64,000 nt of DNA from Alviniconcha marisindica (GCA_018857735.1 JABMCL010001555.1:915001-979000); one strand, 5' to 3'. Counted from the stretch's first letter, positions 18,301 through 26,089 are shown. Program-made: numbers and translations. Notes: generated by a model from the sequence alone, not told the origin.

Positions 18301-20188
18301 ACACATGCAAATTTAAGCAAATAGTAGGAGGCTATCCAAACATTTAATCAACAGAATTCAGGGTGTTGGGGGGGTGTGGAGGCAAGAAGGTGCTACCTGT
18401 TTGCTTTGTGATTGTCACCTGCTGCTCTGACTGCAGATTGCCCTCAAGTGCAGTGTGTGGAGAAGTACATTGCTACAGAACCGGACGAGCTAACTCTTGA
18501 GGAGTCGGACGTTGTCAACGTCTTCAAGAAAATGGCTGACGGTGAGTGTTGACAGCCACTGTCTGAGCGTTCAGGGTTCCATCCTGCCCACTCTGCAATC
18601 CACTTTCCAACAGCTCTTTCCAATTCTTCTTCCAGTAATTCACTGACCACCCAAAGTGGCTTGAAAAAAAAAACTTCCATAGCAGAGGACTGTGTCTGTT
18701 TTCAGATTCAGTAAACACAGTAGGCCTCCATGGTTGGGCATCAAAATCCAGTTATTTATCTATCCGTGAGTGTTAAAGTTAGCCTCTGATTCAGTGCCCT
18801 GGATTGTTTTTTGGTTAGCTGTATGGCGGAAAATTAAGACCTTTTTAAAAATATTTGTTTATCTGTATCGTAGTGTATGACAGATGATTCAGTGTTCCAT
18901 CCAGCATGTTTTCGGTTGTGTGCTTGATAGAAGATTCAGGCTTTCTGGGTTTTGGTTACCTGTATGACAGAAGATTCAGTGTTCCATCCAGCATGTTTTC
19001 GGTTGTGTGCTTGATAGAAGATTCAGGCTTTCTGGGTTTTGGTTACCTGTCACTGTGTGACAGAAGATTCAGTGCTTCAGCTTGTTTTCGGTTACCTTTA
19101 TTATGGAAGAGTCAAAGTTTCTCACCCTGATATAAATGTCTTGTTTGACTGGGTGTTAAAAATCAGCTGTCTGCTTGTTTTCTGTTACTTGCATGACGGC
19201 CAATTCAGGGTGTTTGGCATTTTATTTTATTTTTTTATTTTAGCAATCTCTGTGATGGAAGATTCAGTGCTAGAGCTTATTTTTAGTGTCACTGTACAAC
19301 AGATGATTCAATAAACATTGTAGGCCTCCAAATCTTTGTACAATAAAAGAATAAATCTTCTTCCAGTAATTCACCAACCAGCCAAAGGATCTTGAAAAAA
19401 ACTTCCATTGCAGAGGACTGTGTCTGTGTTCAGATTAAGTAAACATTGTAGGCCTCCAAATCTTTGTACAATAAAAATAATTTATAACTCTTCATGTGCC
19501 AGTGGTTGCTGATGAGCTACTCGGGTAGAAACACATGTCTGACCTAGGCAACCAGCATAACGATGGTCCCCACCAGGATCAGATTTTTAATAACCCTTCT
19601 GATCTCCACTTAGCACTGTGGGCCAAAGATTGGATTTGGCTCTGGGGAGGACTGATGCACCCAAGTGGCTCTTTATGAAGGGAGTAGGACTCACCTCTTC
19701 TTTTTTTTGTTAGATTTACTCTCTAAATATGATGCCTCAACAATTAATTGCTTGCTTGCTTTTTCTTCTTCTGCGTTTTGATCCAAACACATAAAAGGTT
19801 CAAGAGAATGCTACTTATTATAAATAAATAGAGTTCTTTTGAACCTTTTATGTGTCTGGATCTTGTTTTAGAATGCTAGTGTTCATTCTTGTTTCAGATT
19901 TCTTTCTTTCTTTTTTCTTCTACATTTTGACCTGGAAAGAAAGGAAAAACTCTTCTTAAGTAATTCCCCGAGCACCCAACATTTTAAAGAAGCTTGTGTT
20001 ACAGAGGGTGGTGCTTGTTTTCAGGATGGTACGAGGGAGAGCGCATTCGGGACAGAGAGAGGGGCTGGTTCCCTGCAGACCATACAGAGGAGATCAACAA
20101 CTCACACGTCCGCGCACGCAATCTTCGTCTACGATATCGCCTGATGATAGCAAGCCAAGAATACACGGATGTAAAATTCAGCAGCTGA
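21..20188 (+). CDS. Exn: Ephexin-family Rho guanine nucleotide exchange factor (5' partial, 16 exons)
   Basis: Joined exons give 797 residues and a TGA stop; the 5' end lies upstream of the window. Domain order (residues of the partial protein): acidic, Ser-rich and proline-rich N-terminal part (1-340) with SH3-ligand-like PPLPPR and PPPPLPPR and several tyrosines in acidic context (PDYE, MYLD, LYIE, VYED); DH about 359-567, with the conserved SEASYLRSL helix and [14 protein letters not shown] about 575-705, with [13 protein letters not shown]3 about 712-775, with [18 protein letters not shown] and ERGWFP. Known for the family: ephexins exchange GDP for GTP on Rho GTPases downstream of Eph receptors, regulated by tyrosine phosphorylation and SH3 autoinhibition. 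The SH3 lacks a canonical ALYDY start, as in NGEF. Which vertebrate paralogue (NGEF, ARHGEF5/15/16/19/26) is closest cannot be settled here; Drosophila Exn is used as the invertebrate name. All 15 internal junctions keep phase. Confidence 0.93.
178..784 (+). other. Gene 1 intron 1
   Basis: No coding signal or clear repeat was seen between the exon 1 donor and the exon 2 acceptor. Confidence 0.75.
785..1004 (+). CDS. Exn: Gene 1 exon 2 (proline-rich)
   Basis: Acceptor CCGTTGCAG, donor GTAAGT. Encodes an acidic stretch (GEEEEQ), then PPPPLPPR and PPLPPRNP, both resembling SH3 ligands. These could bind the protein's own SH3 or partner proteins, as known in ephexins; this is inference. Exon leaves phase 2. 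Confidence 0.88.
1012..1910 (+). repeat. GT-rich low-complexity tract with G-runs
   Basis: About 900 nt of degenerate (GT)n mixed with GTGGGGGTTA-type units, starting just after the exon 2 donor. It contains a 25-nt G-tract at 1481-1505 interrupted once by T. It fills most of intron 2. Reading frames in it encode only low-complexity Val/Cys or His/Thr. Confidence 0.95.
2064..2176 (+). CDS. Exn: Gene 1 exon 3
   Basis: Acceptor TTTTCACCAG, donor GTAAGT. Encodes a basic then acidic stretch ([16 protein letters not shown], then [11 protein letters not shown]). PDYE is a possible tyrosine phosphorylation site. Confidence 0.88.
2545..2660 (+). repeat. GT microsatellite in gene 1 intron 3
   Basis: Interrupted (GT)n runs, the longest about 2630-2660. 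Intron 3 (2177-2800) shows nothing else recognisable. Confidence 0.9.
2801..2861 (+). CDS. Exn: Gene 1 exon 4
   Basis: Acceptor CCTTTTCCAG, donor GTGAGT. A 61-nt exon encoding [20 protein letters not shown]; phase 1 in and phase 2 out matches its neighbours. Confidence 0.85.
2862..6927 (+). other. Gene 1 intron 4 (4.07 kb)
   Basis: Contains (GT)n at 4139-4167 and 4297-4340, a two-copy direct repeat with TTATTACATTTGCAG at 4228-4298, a G-run at 4940-4951, a C-rich stretch at 5570-5690, and a two-copy repeat around 6085-6235. Two diverged copies of a unit with CGGGGTTCC(A/G)CTGTACATG lie near 6488 and 6553. No exon with flanking splice sites and coding character could be supported. The stretch 5125-5340 has more CpG than its surroundings. 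Confidence 0.7.
6928..7048 (+). CDS. Exn: Gene 1 exon 5
   Basis: Acceptor CTCTGTTACAG after a 4.07-kb intron. Encodes a Ser/Thr-rich stretch, then [18 protein letters not shown]. The donor is a weaker GTCAGC at 7049, chosen because it gives phase 0 and joins exon 6 in frame. Confidence 0.85.
7426..7517. mobile_element. Short inverted-repeat (hairpin) element, copy 1
   Basis: A GATCCAAACACATGAAAGG arm at about 7426-7454 is matched in inverted orientation by AACCTTTTATGTGTTAAGA at about 7489-7517, with a spacer of about 34 nt. A second copy lies at 19780-19862. This is the organisation of a small palindromic MITE; it has no coding capacity. Confidence 0.65.
7584..7802 (+). repeat. About 36-bp minisatellite, about 6 copies
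   Basis: Unit contains GCAGATATTTTCATCTGCAG, itself nearly palindromic, followed by GCTTCAAA(A)GAAAATGT. It is an expanded internal segment of the interspersed repeat that continues to about 8045. Confidence 0.92.
7803..8045 (+). repeat. Interspersed repeat, copy A
   Basis: Shares order and sequence with 11590-11900: a GCAGGCTT start, CATGTTGGTT, a block containing TTTGTGAC, then GCAGACTGCTGGGCACAAAATGGC within both copies. The two copies are roughly 65-75% similar by eye. The family is not identified. Confidence 0.65.
8228..8408 (+). repeat. Tandem duplication of a CCTGATATAAC...GACTGGGTGTAAAAC element
   Basis: Two copies about 92 bp apart carry CCTGATATAACT, then ATTG(A)CTGGGTGTAAAACAA and an ACTTAC-type tail, then TAGTATGATTTGTTGT. 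The core recurs at about 14403, 19125, 47778 and 58021 and inverted at 37700-37770, so it is the 3' part of an interspersed SINE-like family. Confidence 0.75.
8475..8652 (+). CDS. Exn: Gene 1 exon 6
   Basis: Acceptor TTCTGGCAG, donor GTGAGT. Encodes [13 protein letters not shown], then [13 protein letters not shown] and an acidic Ser-rich tail. The PLYQ-Y segment resembles the conserved tyrosine motif ahead of the DH domain in ephexins (from memory, not aligned). Confidence 0.9.
8806..8905 (+). repeat. GT microsatellite in gene 1 intron 6
   Basis: (GT)n with interruptions, pure from about 8863 to 8905. It lies between the exon 6 donor and the exon-edge array. Confidence 0.95.
9250..10507 (+). 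repeat. Tandem array of intron end plus first 45 nt of exon 7 (13 copies before the true exon)
   Basis: Units carry a pyrimidine stretch and CAG, then a copy of GAGACAAAGTGTATGAGG and the rest of the exon 7 start, then AGTAAATATTAAC and AAATTTGTG(G/A)ATTTC. Exon-like starts are at 9291, 9397, 9481, 9588, 9671, 9780, 9864, 9979, 10088, 10172, 10256, 10340 and 10424; the true exon is at 10508. The last five spacings are exactly 84 nt. Earlier ones alternate 83-84 and 106-115 because of an extra TATTAACACACACAAATTTG segment. Most copies have a candidate donor GTAAAT after 44-46 nt of exon-like sequence. Confidence 0.97.
10508..10674 (+). CDS. Exn: Gene 1 exon 7 (true copy at the end of the exon-edge array)
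   Basis: Acceptor TTTCTTTCAG, donor GTTAGA. Starts with [15 protein letters not shown] and continues through [10 protein letters not shown] to [10 protein letters not shown], the pre-DH segment typical of ephexins. The first 45 nt and the acceptor are repeated 13 times upstream (9291-10468). Only this copy continues into the rest of the exon. Confidence 0.93.
10675..11296 (+). other. Gene 1 intron 7
   Basis: Contains GT repeats at 10768-10797 and 11026-11048. The segment 10915-10975 (GTGCTTTGAGC...CACTTTACAC followed by ATT repeats) resembles a common molluscan interspersed repeat end. No exon seen. Confidence 0.6.
11297..11353 (+). CDS. Exn: Gene 1 exon 8
   Basis: Acceptor GACTTTACAG, donor GTAGGC. 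A 57-nt phase-0 exon encoding [19 protein letters not shown], the linker leading into the first DH helix. Confidence 0.93.
11354..12072 (+). other. Gene 1 intron 8 with interspersed repeat copy B
   Basis: The stretch 11590-11900 matches the interspersed repeat at 7803-8045 in order and partly in sequence, including TGCTGGGCACAAAATGGC. Unlike copy A, it lacks the tandem expansion of the GCAGATATTTTCATC segment. Nothing else was recognised. Confidence 0.6.
12073..12251 (+). CDS. Exn: Gene 1 exon 9 (start of DH domain)
   Basis: Acceptor TTTCTCCACAG, donor GTGAGA. Encodes [19 protein letters not shown], matching conserved region 1 of DH domains, then the segment ending [10 protein letters not shown]. 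Confidence 0.95.
12252..12721 (+). other. Gene 1 intron 9
   Basis: A two-copy GATACAGGGGTTT repeat at about 12492-12536. No other structure seen. Confidence 0.6.
12722..12874 (+). CDS. Exn: Gene 1 exon 10 (central DH)
   Basis: Acceptor GTGTTGACAG, donor GTACGT. Encodes DH conserved region 2 ([10 protein letters not shown], then [11 protein letters not shown]). The reading frame stays open past the donor for about 85 codons into a 51-bp minisatellite. Confidence 0.95.
12891..13690 (+). repeat. 51-bp minisatellite filling intron 10, about 15 copies
   Basis: First units start at 12891, 12942 and 12993, exactly 51 nt apart: CTTTTGAGATTTTTGCCCTC, then CTTCATTCCT and a variable tail. Later units are more diverged (TTGATAAAGCCAGTGTTGTC). 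Because 51 is a multiple of three, the first five units keep the exon 10 frame open and would encode [17 protein letters not shown] repeats until a stop near 13131. Confidence 0.95.
13704..13998 (+). CDS. Exn: Gene 1 exon 11 (C-terminal DH)
   Basis: Acceptor AATTCTGCAG, donor GTCAGT. Encodes [33 protein letters not shown] (DH conserved region 3, contacting the GTPase) and the long final helix. GC content is visibly higher than in the flanking intron. Confidence 0.96.
14035..14310 (+). repeat. About 60-bp diverged tandem repeat after exon 11
   Basis: About four or five units carry GTGAGAGTGCTTCC, then ACAATCAGGAAA and a GTTATTT-type stretch. The remainder of intron 11 (to 14727) holds a CCCTGATATAACCACCCTG element fragment at 14403-14445. 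Confidence 0.75.
14728..14888 (+). CDS. Exn: Gene 1 exon 12 (start of PH domain)
   Basis: Acceptor TGTGTTTTAG, donor GTCAGT. Encodes [14 protein letters not shown] and [19 protein letters not shown], the first PH strands. Confidence 0.95.
15187..15346 (+). repeat. CA microsatellite in gene 1 intron 12
   Basis: (CA)n, nearly perfect from 15239 to 15346. It is one of only two long CA-oriented (rather than GT) runs inside gene introns in this window. Confidence 0.97.
15429..15611 (+). CDS. Exn: Gene 1 exon 13 (PH domain)
   Basis: Acceptor TTGTGTTGACAG, donor GTGAGT. Encodes [18 protein letters not shown] and [18 protein letters not shown]. Decayed copies of its 3' edge and donor occur at 16095-16610. 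Confidence 0.95.
15766..15914 (+). repeat. GT microsatellite ending in a G-run
   Basis: Interrupted (GT)n with TATGCATGCATG segments, then G12 at 15903-15914. Confidence 0.93.
16090..16640 (+). repeat. Decayed copies of the exon 13 donor edge
   Basis: The true exon 13 end reads ATCCTCTCTGCCAAGTCAGA followed by GTGAGTTGATGGAACTGG. Related strings occur around 16108-16128 (CCAAGTCAGTGAGTTGA), 16197-16220 (CTAAGTCAGTGAGTTGA), 16315-16340 (GAAGTCAGAGTGAGTC), 16408-16430 (AAAGCCTGAGTAAGCTGA) and 16562-16585 (GTGTGAGTTGACC). Each is followed by a TTGCTGGTG- or TTTTCTGC-like stretch, as after the real exon. They carry no open coding exon. Confidence 0.75.
16730..16952. mobile_element. piggyBac-like non-autonomous element (MITE) with TTAA target duplication
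   Basis: Flanked by TTAA at 16726-16729 and 16953-16956. Ends are inverted: CCCCTTCAACTGCC at the left and GGGGCAGTGAAGGGG at the right. TTAA duplication with terminal CCC is characteristic of piggyBac superfamily elements. The 223-bp body has no transposase frame, so it would need a transposase in trans. Confidence 0.75.
17151..17230 (+). CDS. Exn: Gene 1 exon 14 (end of PH domain)
   Basis: Acceptor GTTGACGTAG, donor GTAAGT. Encodes [14 protein letters not shown], the C-terminal PH helix with its invariant Trp, and EYERIYEDW leading toward the SH3. Confidence 0.94.
17345..17800 (+). repeat. About 58-bp minisatellite after exon 14
   Basis: About seven to eight units of CCATGGAAACATGAAAGGA followed by GTGGTCTTAAAAGAGGGT and a GGGGTTCG-like end. 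It lies in intron 14. Confidence 0.9.
17801..18436 (+). other. Gene 1 intron 14, right part
   Basis: Decayed continuation of the 58-bp array to about 18080, a 20-nt G-run at 18149-18168, and a two-copy repeat rich in CAACA and AGTGGTGAAGTT at 18200-18295. No exon seen. Confidence 0.6.
18437..18541 (+). CDS. Exn: Gene 1 exon 15 (SH3, first half)
   Basis: Acceptor TCTGACTGCAG, donor GTGAGT. Encodes [20 protein letters not shown] and [15 protein letters not shown]. The order CPQVQCV...PDELTLE is diagnostic of ephexin SH3 domains. Confidence 0.95.
18620..18735 (+). repeat. Copy 1 of the intron end upstream of exon 16
   Basis: CTTCTTCCAGTAATTCACTG, then ACCACCCAAAG, a CTTGAAAAA stretch and GACTGTGTCTGTTTTCAG. 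It parallels the true exon 16 acceptor region at 19948-20024 (CTTCTTAAGTAATTCCCCGA ... GTGCTTGTTTTCAG) but is not followed by coding sequence. Confidence 0.6.
18895..19320 (+). repeat. About 83-bp tandem repeat in intron 15
   Basis: Units carry GACAGAAGATTCAGTGTTCC, CAGCATGTTTTCGGTTG and TTTCTGGGTTTTGGTTACCT. Two near-identical copies (about 18903-19060) are followed by diverged ones. A CCCTGATATAA element fragment lies inside at 19123-19160. Confidence 0.85.
19358..19478 (+). repeat. Copy 2 of the intron end upstream of exon 16
   Basis: CTTCTTCCAGTAATTCACCA, then CCAGCCAAAG, GAGGACTGTGTCTGTGTTCAG and TGTAGGCCTCCAAATCTTTG. It is about 90% similar to copy 1. The GTAGGCCTCCAAATC tail also occurs at 19320-19345, so the segment was duplicated more than once. 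Confidence 0.7.
19780..19862. mobile_element. Short inverted-repeat (hairpin) element, copy 2
   Basis: Arms GATCCAAACACATAAAAGGT (from 19780) and ACCTTTTATGTGTCTGGATC (to 19862), with a 26-nt spacer. It is the same family as 7426-7517. The arm termini are better conserved here. Confidence 0.75.
20025..20188 (+). CDS. Exn: Gene 1 terminal exon 16 (SH3, second half, and stop)
   Basis: Acceptor CTTGTTTTCAG. Encodes [20 protein letters not shown], then [20 protein letters not shown] and a short tail ending KFSS before TGA at 20186-20188. There is no obvious PDZ-binding C-terminus. Confidence 0.95.
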
Positions 20189-22110
20189 ATTCCAATCTGT
20201 CGGTGACCTTGTCTCTCAGGATGCTTGGTGTTTTTTTTGTTTTTTTTCCCACATTGAAACTTGGCAGTTGGTAGTCTGAACTTTTCAAGCAGGGGTCATG
20301 TTTTCCTCTCTCATCATCTCTGTTTTTTGTTTGTTTTGTTTTTTAGGTGAGGACACGTACAGTTGATAAAAGTTCAACTTCTGCGGTCATATAAGATGAG
20401 GACTTTCCTACTTTTAATGTTACAGCTTTCCTACTTTTAACGTTACAGTTTGAAATTTCAAAAGCCAAGCACTTAAACTCATCGTTCCCCCCCCCCCCTT
20501 CCCTTTATAGCACAGTAAACGTGCAAGGTTTTAATTCATTTTGGACAGGTAGCTGTTTCCAGTAACCTGGTGGGTCACTAGGCTCCCGTATCAGTCACTC
20601 AGCTTAGGGCACAGCCAATGCAGTCCAAATTCCAGCAACTCTCCTCGTTTTGGTAACCAGATCCATGTTTTAAAAAAAGTTGAAGGTCATCTGCTCATGT
20701 CCATTTTTGACGGTGAACAGTTTATGCTGTTTCCGCACTGGGAGTTTGCAAATTGTTTTAAAGGAGACTGATTACTACAGACAGACTGTGGGAGTTTGCG
20801 TTTGTAGGCAGGGTGGGGGTGGTGTTTTGTTTGTTCTGTTTTTGGTACTTTTTGGCTAAACTGTCATTCTAGATACTGGAATGATGCCAAGGATTGCTTT
20901 GAACAGACACAAACTTGGTTTATCCATTCACATTTATAACTTTATTTTAATTTTATTTTTTACAAAATTAACCATGGTTACAATATTGTCACCATGTTGT
21001 TACCATAGCAACCGTAGTTTAGTTAGTTTGCTTGCCAGAAAAGAGTAATGTCTGTAGCATTAGTATGACACATTTCAAGAAGATTTGTCATCAAAGAAAA
21101 GGCTCATTGCTGTTTTCAAATTGGACTGCCCATCATTTTCATCGTGTGGCTGAGACAGAATAGGCCTGCAGTGCTACTGACTGGGGTGTCATCCAAATAC
21201 AGTTAAAGCAACAACAACAAAAATGTGTTAGAAAATCTTTAGTTTCACCAAGTCAGGTTGAAGTTCACCAAGTCAGGTTGAAGTTCAGGTTCTTAGATTT
21301 GCATATCAGGCAAACGTTGAACATCACACATAGATTGATGTGATGGTAGCACCCTTTTTGTTTCAAAAAGGGGAAATGTGTTGTGGCCAAGTTGACACAA
21401 GTGGTAAATACTCTGGAGTATTTTTTTACCAGTTGAGTTTGGTCATGGTCAGTTACCTGTAAAGATAAGTGTACATAATCTATGTATAAGTTTATATCCA
21501 TGGTGAGTGTATCAGTAAGAAAAATCGTATTTGGAAAAAGTTGTCAACTTCACTCTATGATCTGGCTTCCTTTTTAACATTGCCAAAAGGGATTCCATAG
21601 TCTGTGAATTATATCACTTGCATGTGCTCAGATTTTATGGAAACACTTATTGTGAATGATGATTTCGAGAGAAAAAAATTCACAGAGATGGAAGATTGAA
21701 TTGAGTCGAGTTGAGATGAGTTGCTTGAAATTCATCACAGTTGACCAGTTTTGATTTTGGTTCTCATCACCAGCAGGTGTGCAGTTTATGCACAGGTGTG
21801 TCCTGTCTGTGATGCACAAAATAAATCTAAAACAAGTACTGTGCTTGATGTAAGGCACCTAAGAGTAATATTCAGAAATGGTCATTCTCTGCCCCACTGC
21901 TTTTTTTCATGTTTTTTGCTTTCGTTTTGTATCTGTCCATTTACAGTCATGTGTTTAAACCAGTTTCTCTGAAGGATGCCTGAAATATAGCTTCACTAAC
22001 TCCTTTAAGACCCACCTCGGTGACACCAGTTCTGTGTATAAAAACAACGGAATGCTGGAGACCGTCTGTAACGTTGCAGAGTCAACGGGGCAGCGCCAGT
22101 GACCCAGTGA
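20189..22110 (+). other. Gene 1 3' UTR, proximal part
   Basis: Follows the stop codon. T-rich sequence with a C-run near 20486-20498 and a short two-copy CACCAAGTCAGGTTGAAGTT repeat at 21247-21286. No coding exon seen. An AATAAA lies at 21820-21825. Confidence 0.6.
21820..21825 (+). terminator. Candidate poly(A) signal for gene 1 (short form)
   Basis: AATAAA about 1.63 kb after the stop. It is the first canonical signal after the stop that I found. The downstream 40 nt are only mildly GT-rich, so usage is uncertain. Confidence 0.35.
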
Positions 22111-22124
22111 CATCATGAATTGAC

Positions 22125-22355
22125 TGGCCAGTCAGATGCACCATGGGACTGGCCAGTCAGATGCACTGTGGGACCGGCCAGTCGGATGCGCCATGGGATT
22201 GGCTAGTCAGATGCACCATGGCACTGGCCAGTAGATGCACCACAGGACTGGCCAGTCAGATGCACCATGGGACTGGAGTGGGACTGTGGGACTGGCCAGT
22301 CAGATGCACCATGGGACTGGACTGGGACTGTGGGACTGGCCAGTCAGATGCACCG
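22125..22355 (+). repeat. About 25-bp minisatellite, about 9 copies
   Basis: Unit GACTGGCCAGTCAGATGCAC followed by CATGG. The centre ACTGGCCAGT is a perfect 10-bp palindrome. Confidence 0.93.
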
Positions 22356-25300
22356 TGTGGTTAGCTTTAGCCACTTCGCAAAGTGACTTCACAAAACGTT
22401 GCGAAGTGTCTTCAGTGACGGAAAGGCCTTGGTGAAGTTGCACTTTGCAAAACCTCTTTACGCTGTGCTAAAAATGCTATTTTCTTTGGATCTTCATTGT
22501 TGCCTTACAAAACGCCAAATGGATGTAAACTGCTGATTGTACTTGGTTTTCTGTTCATACAGCAATGTTTCTCCTGAAAGCATTCACCCGACTGCTTCCT
22601 TATTTCACTGATTCCCTCCTGCGGTTGTCATGTCTTCTTTTTTTAGTTCGATTTTATTTATTTTGATGAAATTCTTGATGTTTATTTGCTAAGCATTATG
22701 CAGCTATATGTTTTGTTTTGCATTTATTGAAGATGAATTATTTGTCATTGAAAGCAATGTGAAGCACGAATTGTGTTCAGTGTGATTTGTGTCCCTTTTT
22801 TTTTTACAACTGATAAGTTTCAGTTTTTACCGAGATGTGCATTCCAGGCAGGTTTGTTTTTGCAATCACGTCTTGATCAGAAAATCAAAATCAAAATCAT
22901 TTTTCAAAATTAATTTCTGTGCTGTTCATTTCCGAAGATATTATTTACTTATGTTACTTGAGTTGACTTTTTACACTTTTTTTCCCTCCAGCTTTTGGCT
23001 GTTTACCTCATGCATGCATTTGTCTGAAACTTGCCTTGAAAATATGGAGCAATATTCTGTGTGGCTTCATTTTCACATCATCTGTGGTTCTTTTGGTCCA
23101 CAGATGACGTCAAAATGGTGGACAAGAAAGGATTAACCCTAGAACTTTGAATGTGGTATTAGCATAATGTCGAGTAGGTCCTGTTTTGGACTCGGGAGTA
23201 AATCTCTGCAGTTAAGTGCAGAAAGTCATATCTAGCGTGGCAAAAATTGGAAAATCTGTGGAGAGTGTGTTTTATTTTTTTTAAAGAGAAGTTTTAGTTT
23301 GGTAGATTGCATTTGTAGATCAAAATATTTATAGCACTGCTGCTACAGTTATTCAACCATCATGCGTAGTGTAAGTAGGTCCATTTTGGACTCAGTAGTA
23401 AGTCTCTGAAGTTGAGTGCAGAAAGGTGTATGGCAAAAATTGGAAAACCTGTGGGGAGTTTGTGGATTAATTTTTATTTTATTTTTTAGTATGATAGATG
23501 GCATTTTTGTAGATCCAAATGTTTAGGAATGGTTATGTTGCAGTTTGTTCCTAGTTTTGATTTCCATGTTTTGTTTGCGACAAGGATGTTTCAGTCTCTC
23601 TTGTGGGATGCATCGCATTATGAAATGTGTTCCTTTGATCCACAGATGTGGACCAGTGTAACCATTACATTTAGTGACTTGTGTCTGCGCTTTCAATGGT
23701 CATTTGACCATATTTTTGAGCACTTTTTATGCAGGCTGTGGTGAATGCGCTTGTCTACTTACATGGTGTATGCCTTCATTTCCTTGTTCATTCACTGTGA
23801 AATGTCATGAAATGCATAATTCTTCATTTTTTCCATGTTGTAGACATTATTATAATGTGAAATAATTGTACTTCATATATCTGGCTGCAAATGGTTGAAT
23901 ATGATGTTGAAAATTTATGTAAGCATCTTTGTTTGATTGCAACCTTTAAATTTTTTAAATTTTATTTCTATGTATTGACTGACTTCATTCAGCCCATGTA
24001 CATTGCAACAAACTATTTTCTTATGATTTACTTGTTCCCACCTGAACTGATCATGATGATGTTTTATTTGAGAATGATGCGGTCTGTTCTGAAAAGATGC
24101 TCCATCATGAATCCATGCCACATCGCTTACTTGTTAAAATTTAGCCTGAGATTTTGATTGCTTGAGATTGACGATTATCTTTGAAGCATTTGATCTTGTG
24201 ATACCAATTTCAAATGTTGCTTCAAAACCTGCAAGACAGATTGTGTACAGTCACATCTTTTGATAACAGGTCATACTGTTTGTTATCTTTACAGTAAAAT
24301 GGAACGAATTCTAGACATATACGTAGTACTTTATACGCAGTACCAGTTCATGTATTGTTTTTCTGCTGGATATTGTAGTTTGAACCCGGAAGGATAAAAC
24401 TTTCTTGGATGATTAAAACATGATCTATGCAATGATTGCTATTTACGTGTACACTAACAGGGCAGATTATATTTAATTATGAAAGGAAATGGAAGGAATC
24501 ATGTAATTCAGTGAAAGGAATTGTGTAATTTAATGACTTTAGATAGTGCGGAAAGGGTGGAAGTAGCAATACGTAATTATATTTCAGGTTTTAGGTATGA
24601 ACCAGTGTCAGTGTTTGGAGAAATCCTCACAAGACAAACTGCACAGAGATGGAAAGATGGGAGTGTGTGTTGCACAAGACAAAACGATCAAATTATTCTC
24701 TTATCTCTTTCTCCTCCCACCCCTCCATCCCTGCCCCCTCCCCCATCTCTTTCTCTCTCTCCCCACGCTGCACACAGCATCATGTAATGGTCATCATTTT
24801 GACAACTTAGCGTAAACATCGGAAGATGTTTGAAGGCTCGTTGTTCTGTTCTTTGAAGACAAATTTTCCACTAGGAAGAAGTGATTTTGATGGTGTTGGT
24901 GGCTTTGTCATCTTTATGACAGTTTGACATCACACTTTTGACAACTCTTATGTTTGCTCTGTGCACACTCTGTACACCTGATCAGAATTAAACTGCAGCT
25001 GCTGTTTCAATGGTTTCCAGGAGGCGGTTGCTTTCTGAATTCCAAGCATGCCCAAGAAACTGTGGCATTGATCGAGCAAAACCAATTCTATCCTGAGCTA
25101 TGTTACACATTAATATTGTACGTTGTGTAAGAATACTATATGTATAAAAGATATGTGTACGGAAATGACAATATTCAGTATCATGTTTTGTATAATCCAG
25201 CTGTATAGCGTTTGTTTCTGACGGCAAGCAGATTGATGCTAAACACCCCATGATTCAAGCAAGCATTAAATAATTACGTAGGACTGCTTAAACCCTGTGT
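22356..25300 (+). other. Non-coding, T-rich; possible gene 1 3' UTR
   Basis: No coding exon recognised. A two-copy segment of about 200 bp lies at 23170-23290 and 23365-23500, sharing TTTTGGACTC, GAGTGCAGAAAG and GGCAAAAATTGGAAAA. A C/T-rich stretch lies at 24700-24765. Confidence 0.55.
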
Positions 25301-25309
25301 GTCTGCTGT

Positions 25310-25570
25310 TGAGACTGTTGTTGTGAGGTCAGGATGTTGGCAGGGTGAAGGAGTCGCCGTTGTTGTGAAGTTAGGATGTTGGCAGGTACGAGGCCTGCTT
25401 GGGCGAAGGATTCACTGTTGTGAGGTTAGGATGTTTGCAGGTATGAGGCCTGAGGATGTCGGCAGGTACAAGGCCTGCTTGGGCAAAGGATTCACTGTTG
25501 TTTCAGAGGTTAGGATGTTAGCAGGTACGAGGCCTGCTTGGGCAAAGGATTCAGTTTTTCTTCAGTGCAG
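25310..25570 (+). repeat. About 59-bp tandem repeat, about 4 copies
   Basis: Unit carries GTTAGGATGTTGGCAGGTAC, GAGGCCTGCTTGGGC and AAAGGATTCACTGTTGT. Confidence 0.88.
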
Positions 25571-25604
25571 AGAACTGGTAGGCATCACACAGGCATAAAA
25601 TTGT

Positions 25605-25805
25605 CTCGTGAGTTTTGTGGTCTAGAGGGCCCCAGAGATAACAGATTGCTGCATCACTGCATAGCAGCCTACGGGTATGAGAGTGCCGAGTGAGCTTTAT
25701 GGTCTAGAGGGCCCCAGGGACAACAGATTGCTGCATTACTGCATAGCAGCCTACGGGTATGAGAGTGCCAAGTGAGCTTTATGCCCAGAGACAACAGATT
25801 GCAGC
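25605..25805 (+). repeat. About 87-bp tandem duplication, 2.5 copies
   Basis: Unit carries GGTCTAGAGGGCCCCAG, ACAACAGATTGCTGCAT and AGCAGCCTACGGGTATGAG. The third copy is truncated. Confidence 0.9.
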
Positions 25806-26089
25806 ACCATGGCAGGCATCGTCATCAAGACAGTCTTGCTAGGTATGGGCTTATTTGATAGTCTTCTGAGTCGGTCAGTTGTCAGATTCCGCCTGGTGGC
25901 AAAGCATGCAAGTTTCATCATGCCAGCATTTGTTTCTAAGGTCTCCTGAAAACTTGCCACATTGAAATTCAGCATTCAGTGGATCTGAAGTACATGTTTC
26001 AGCTTAAAAACGTGGACCAGCTTTTACCCTTGCATCTGCCTTGTGAAAGGGAGAGAGGGCACTGACTGATAGGAGGTGTGCAAGTTGTA

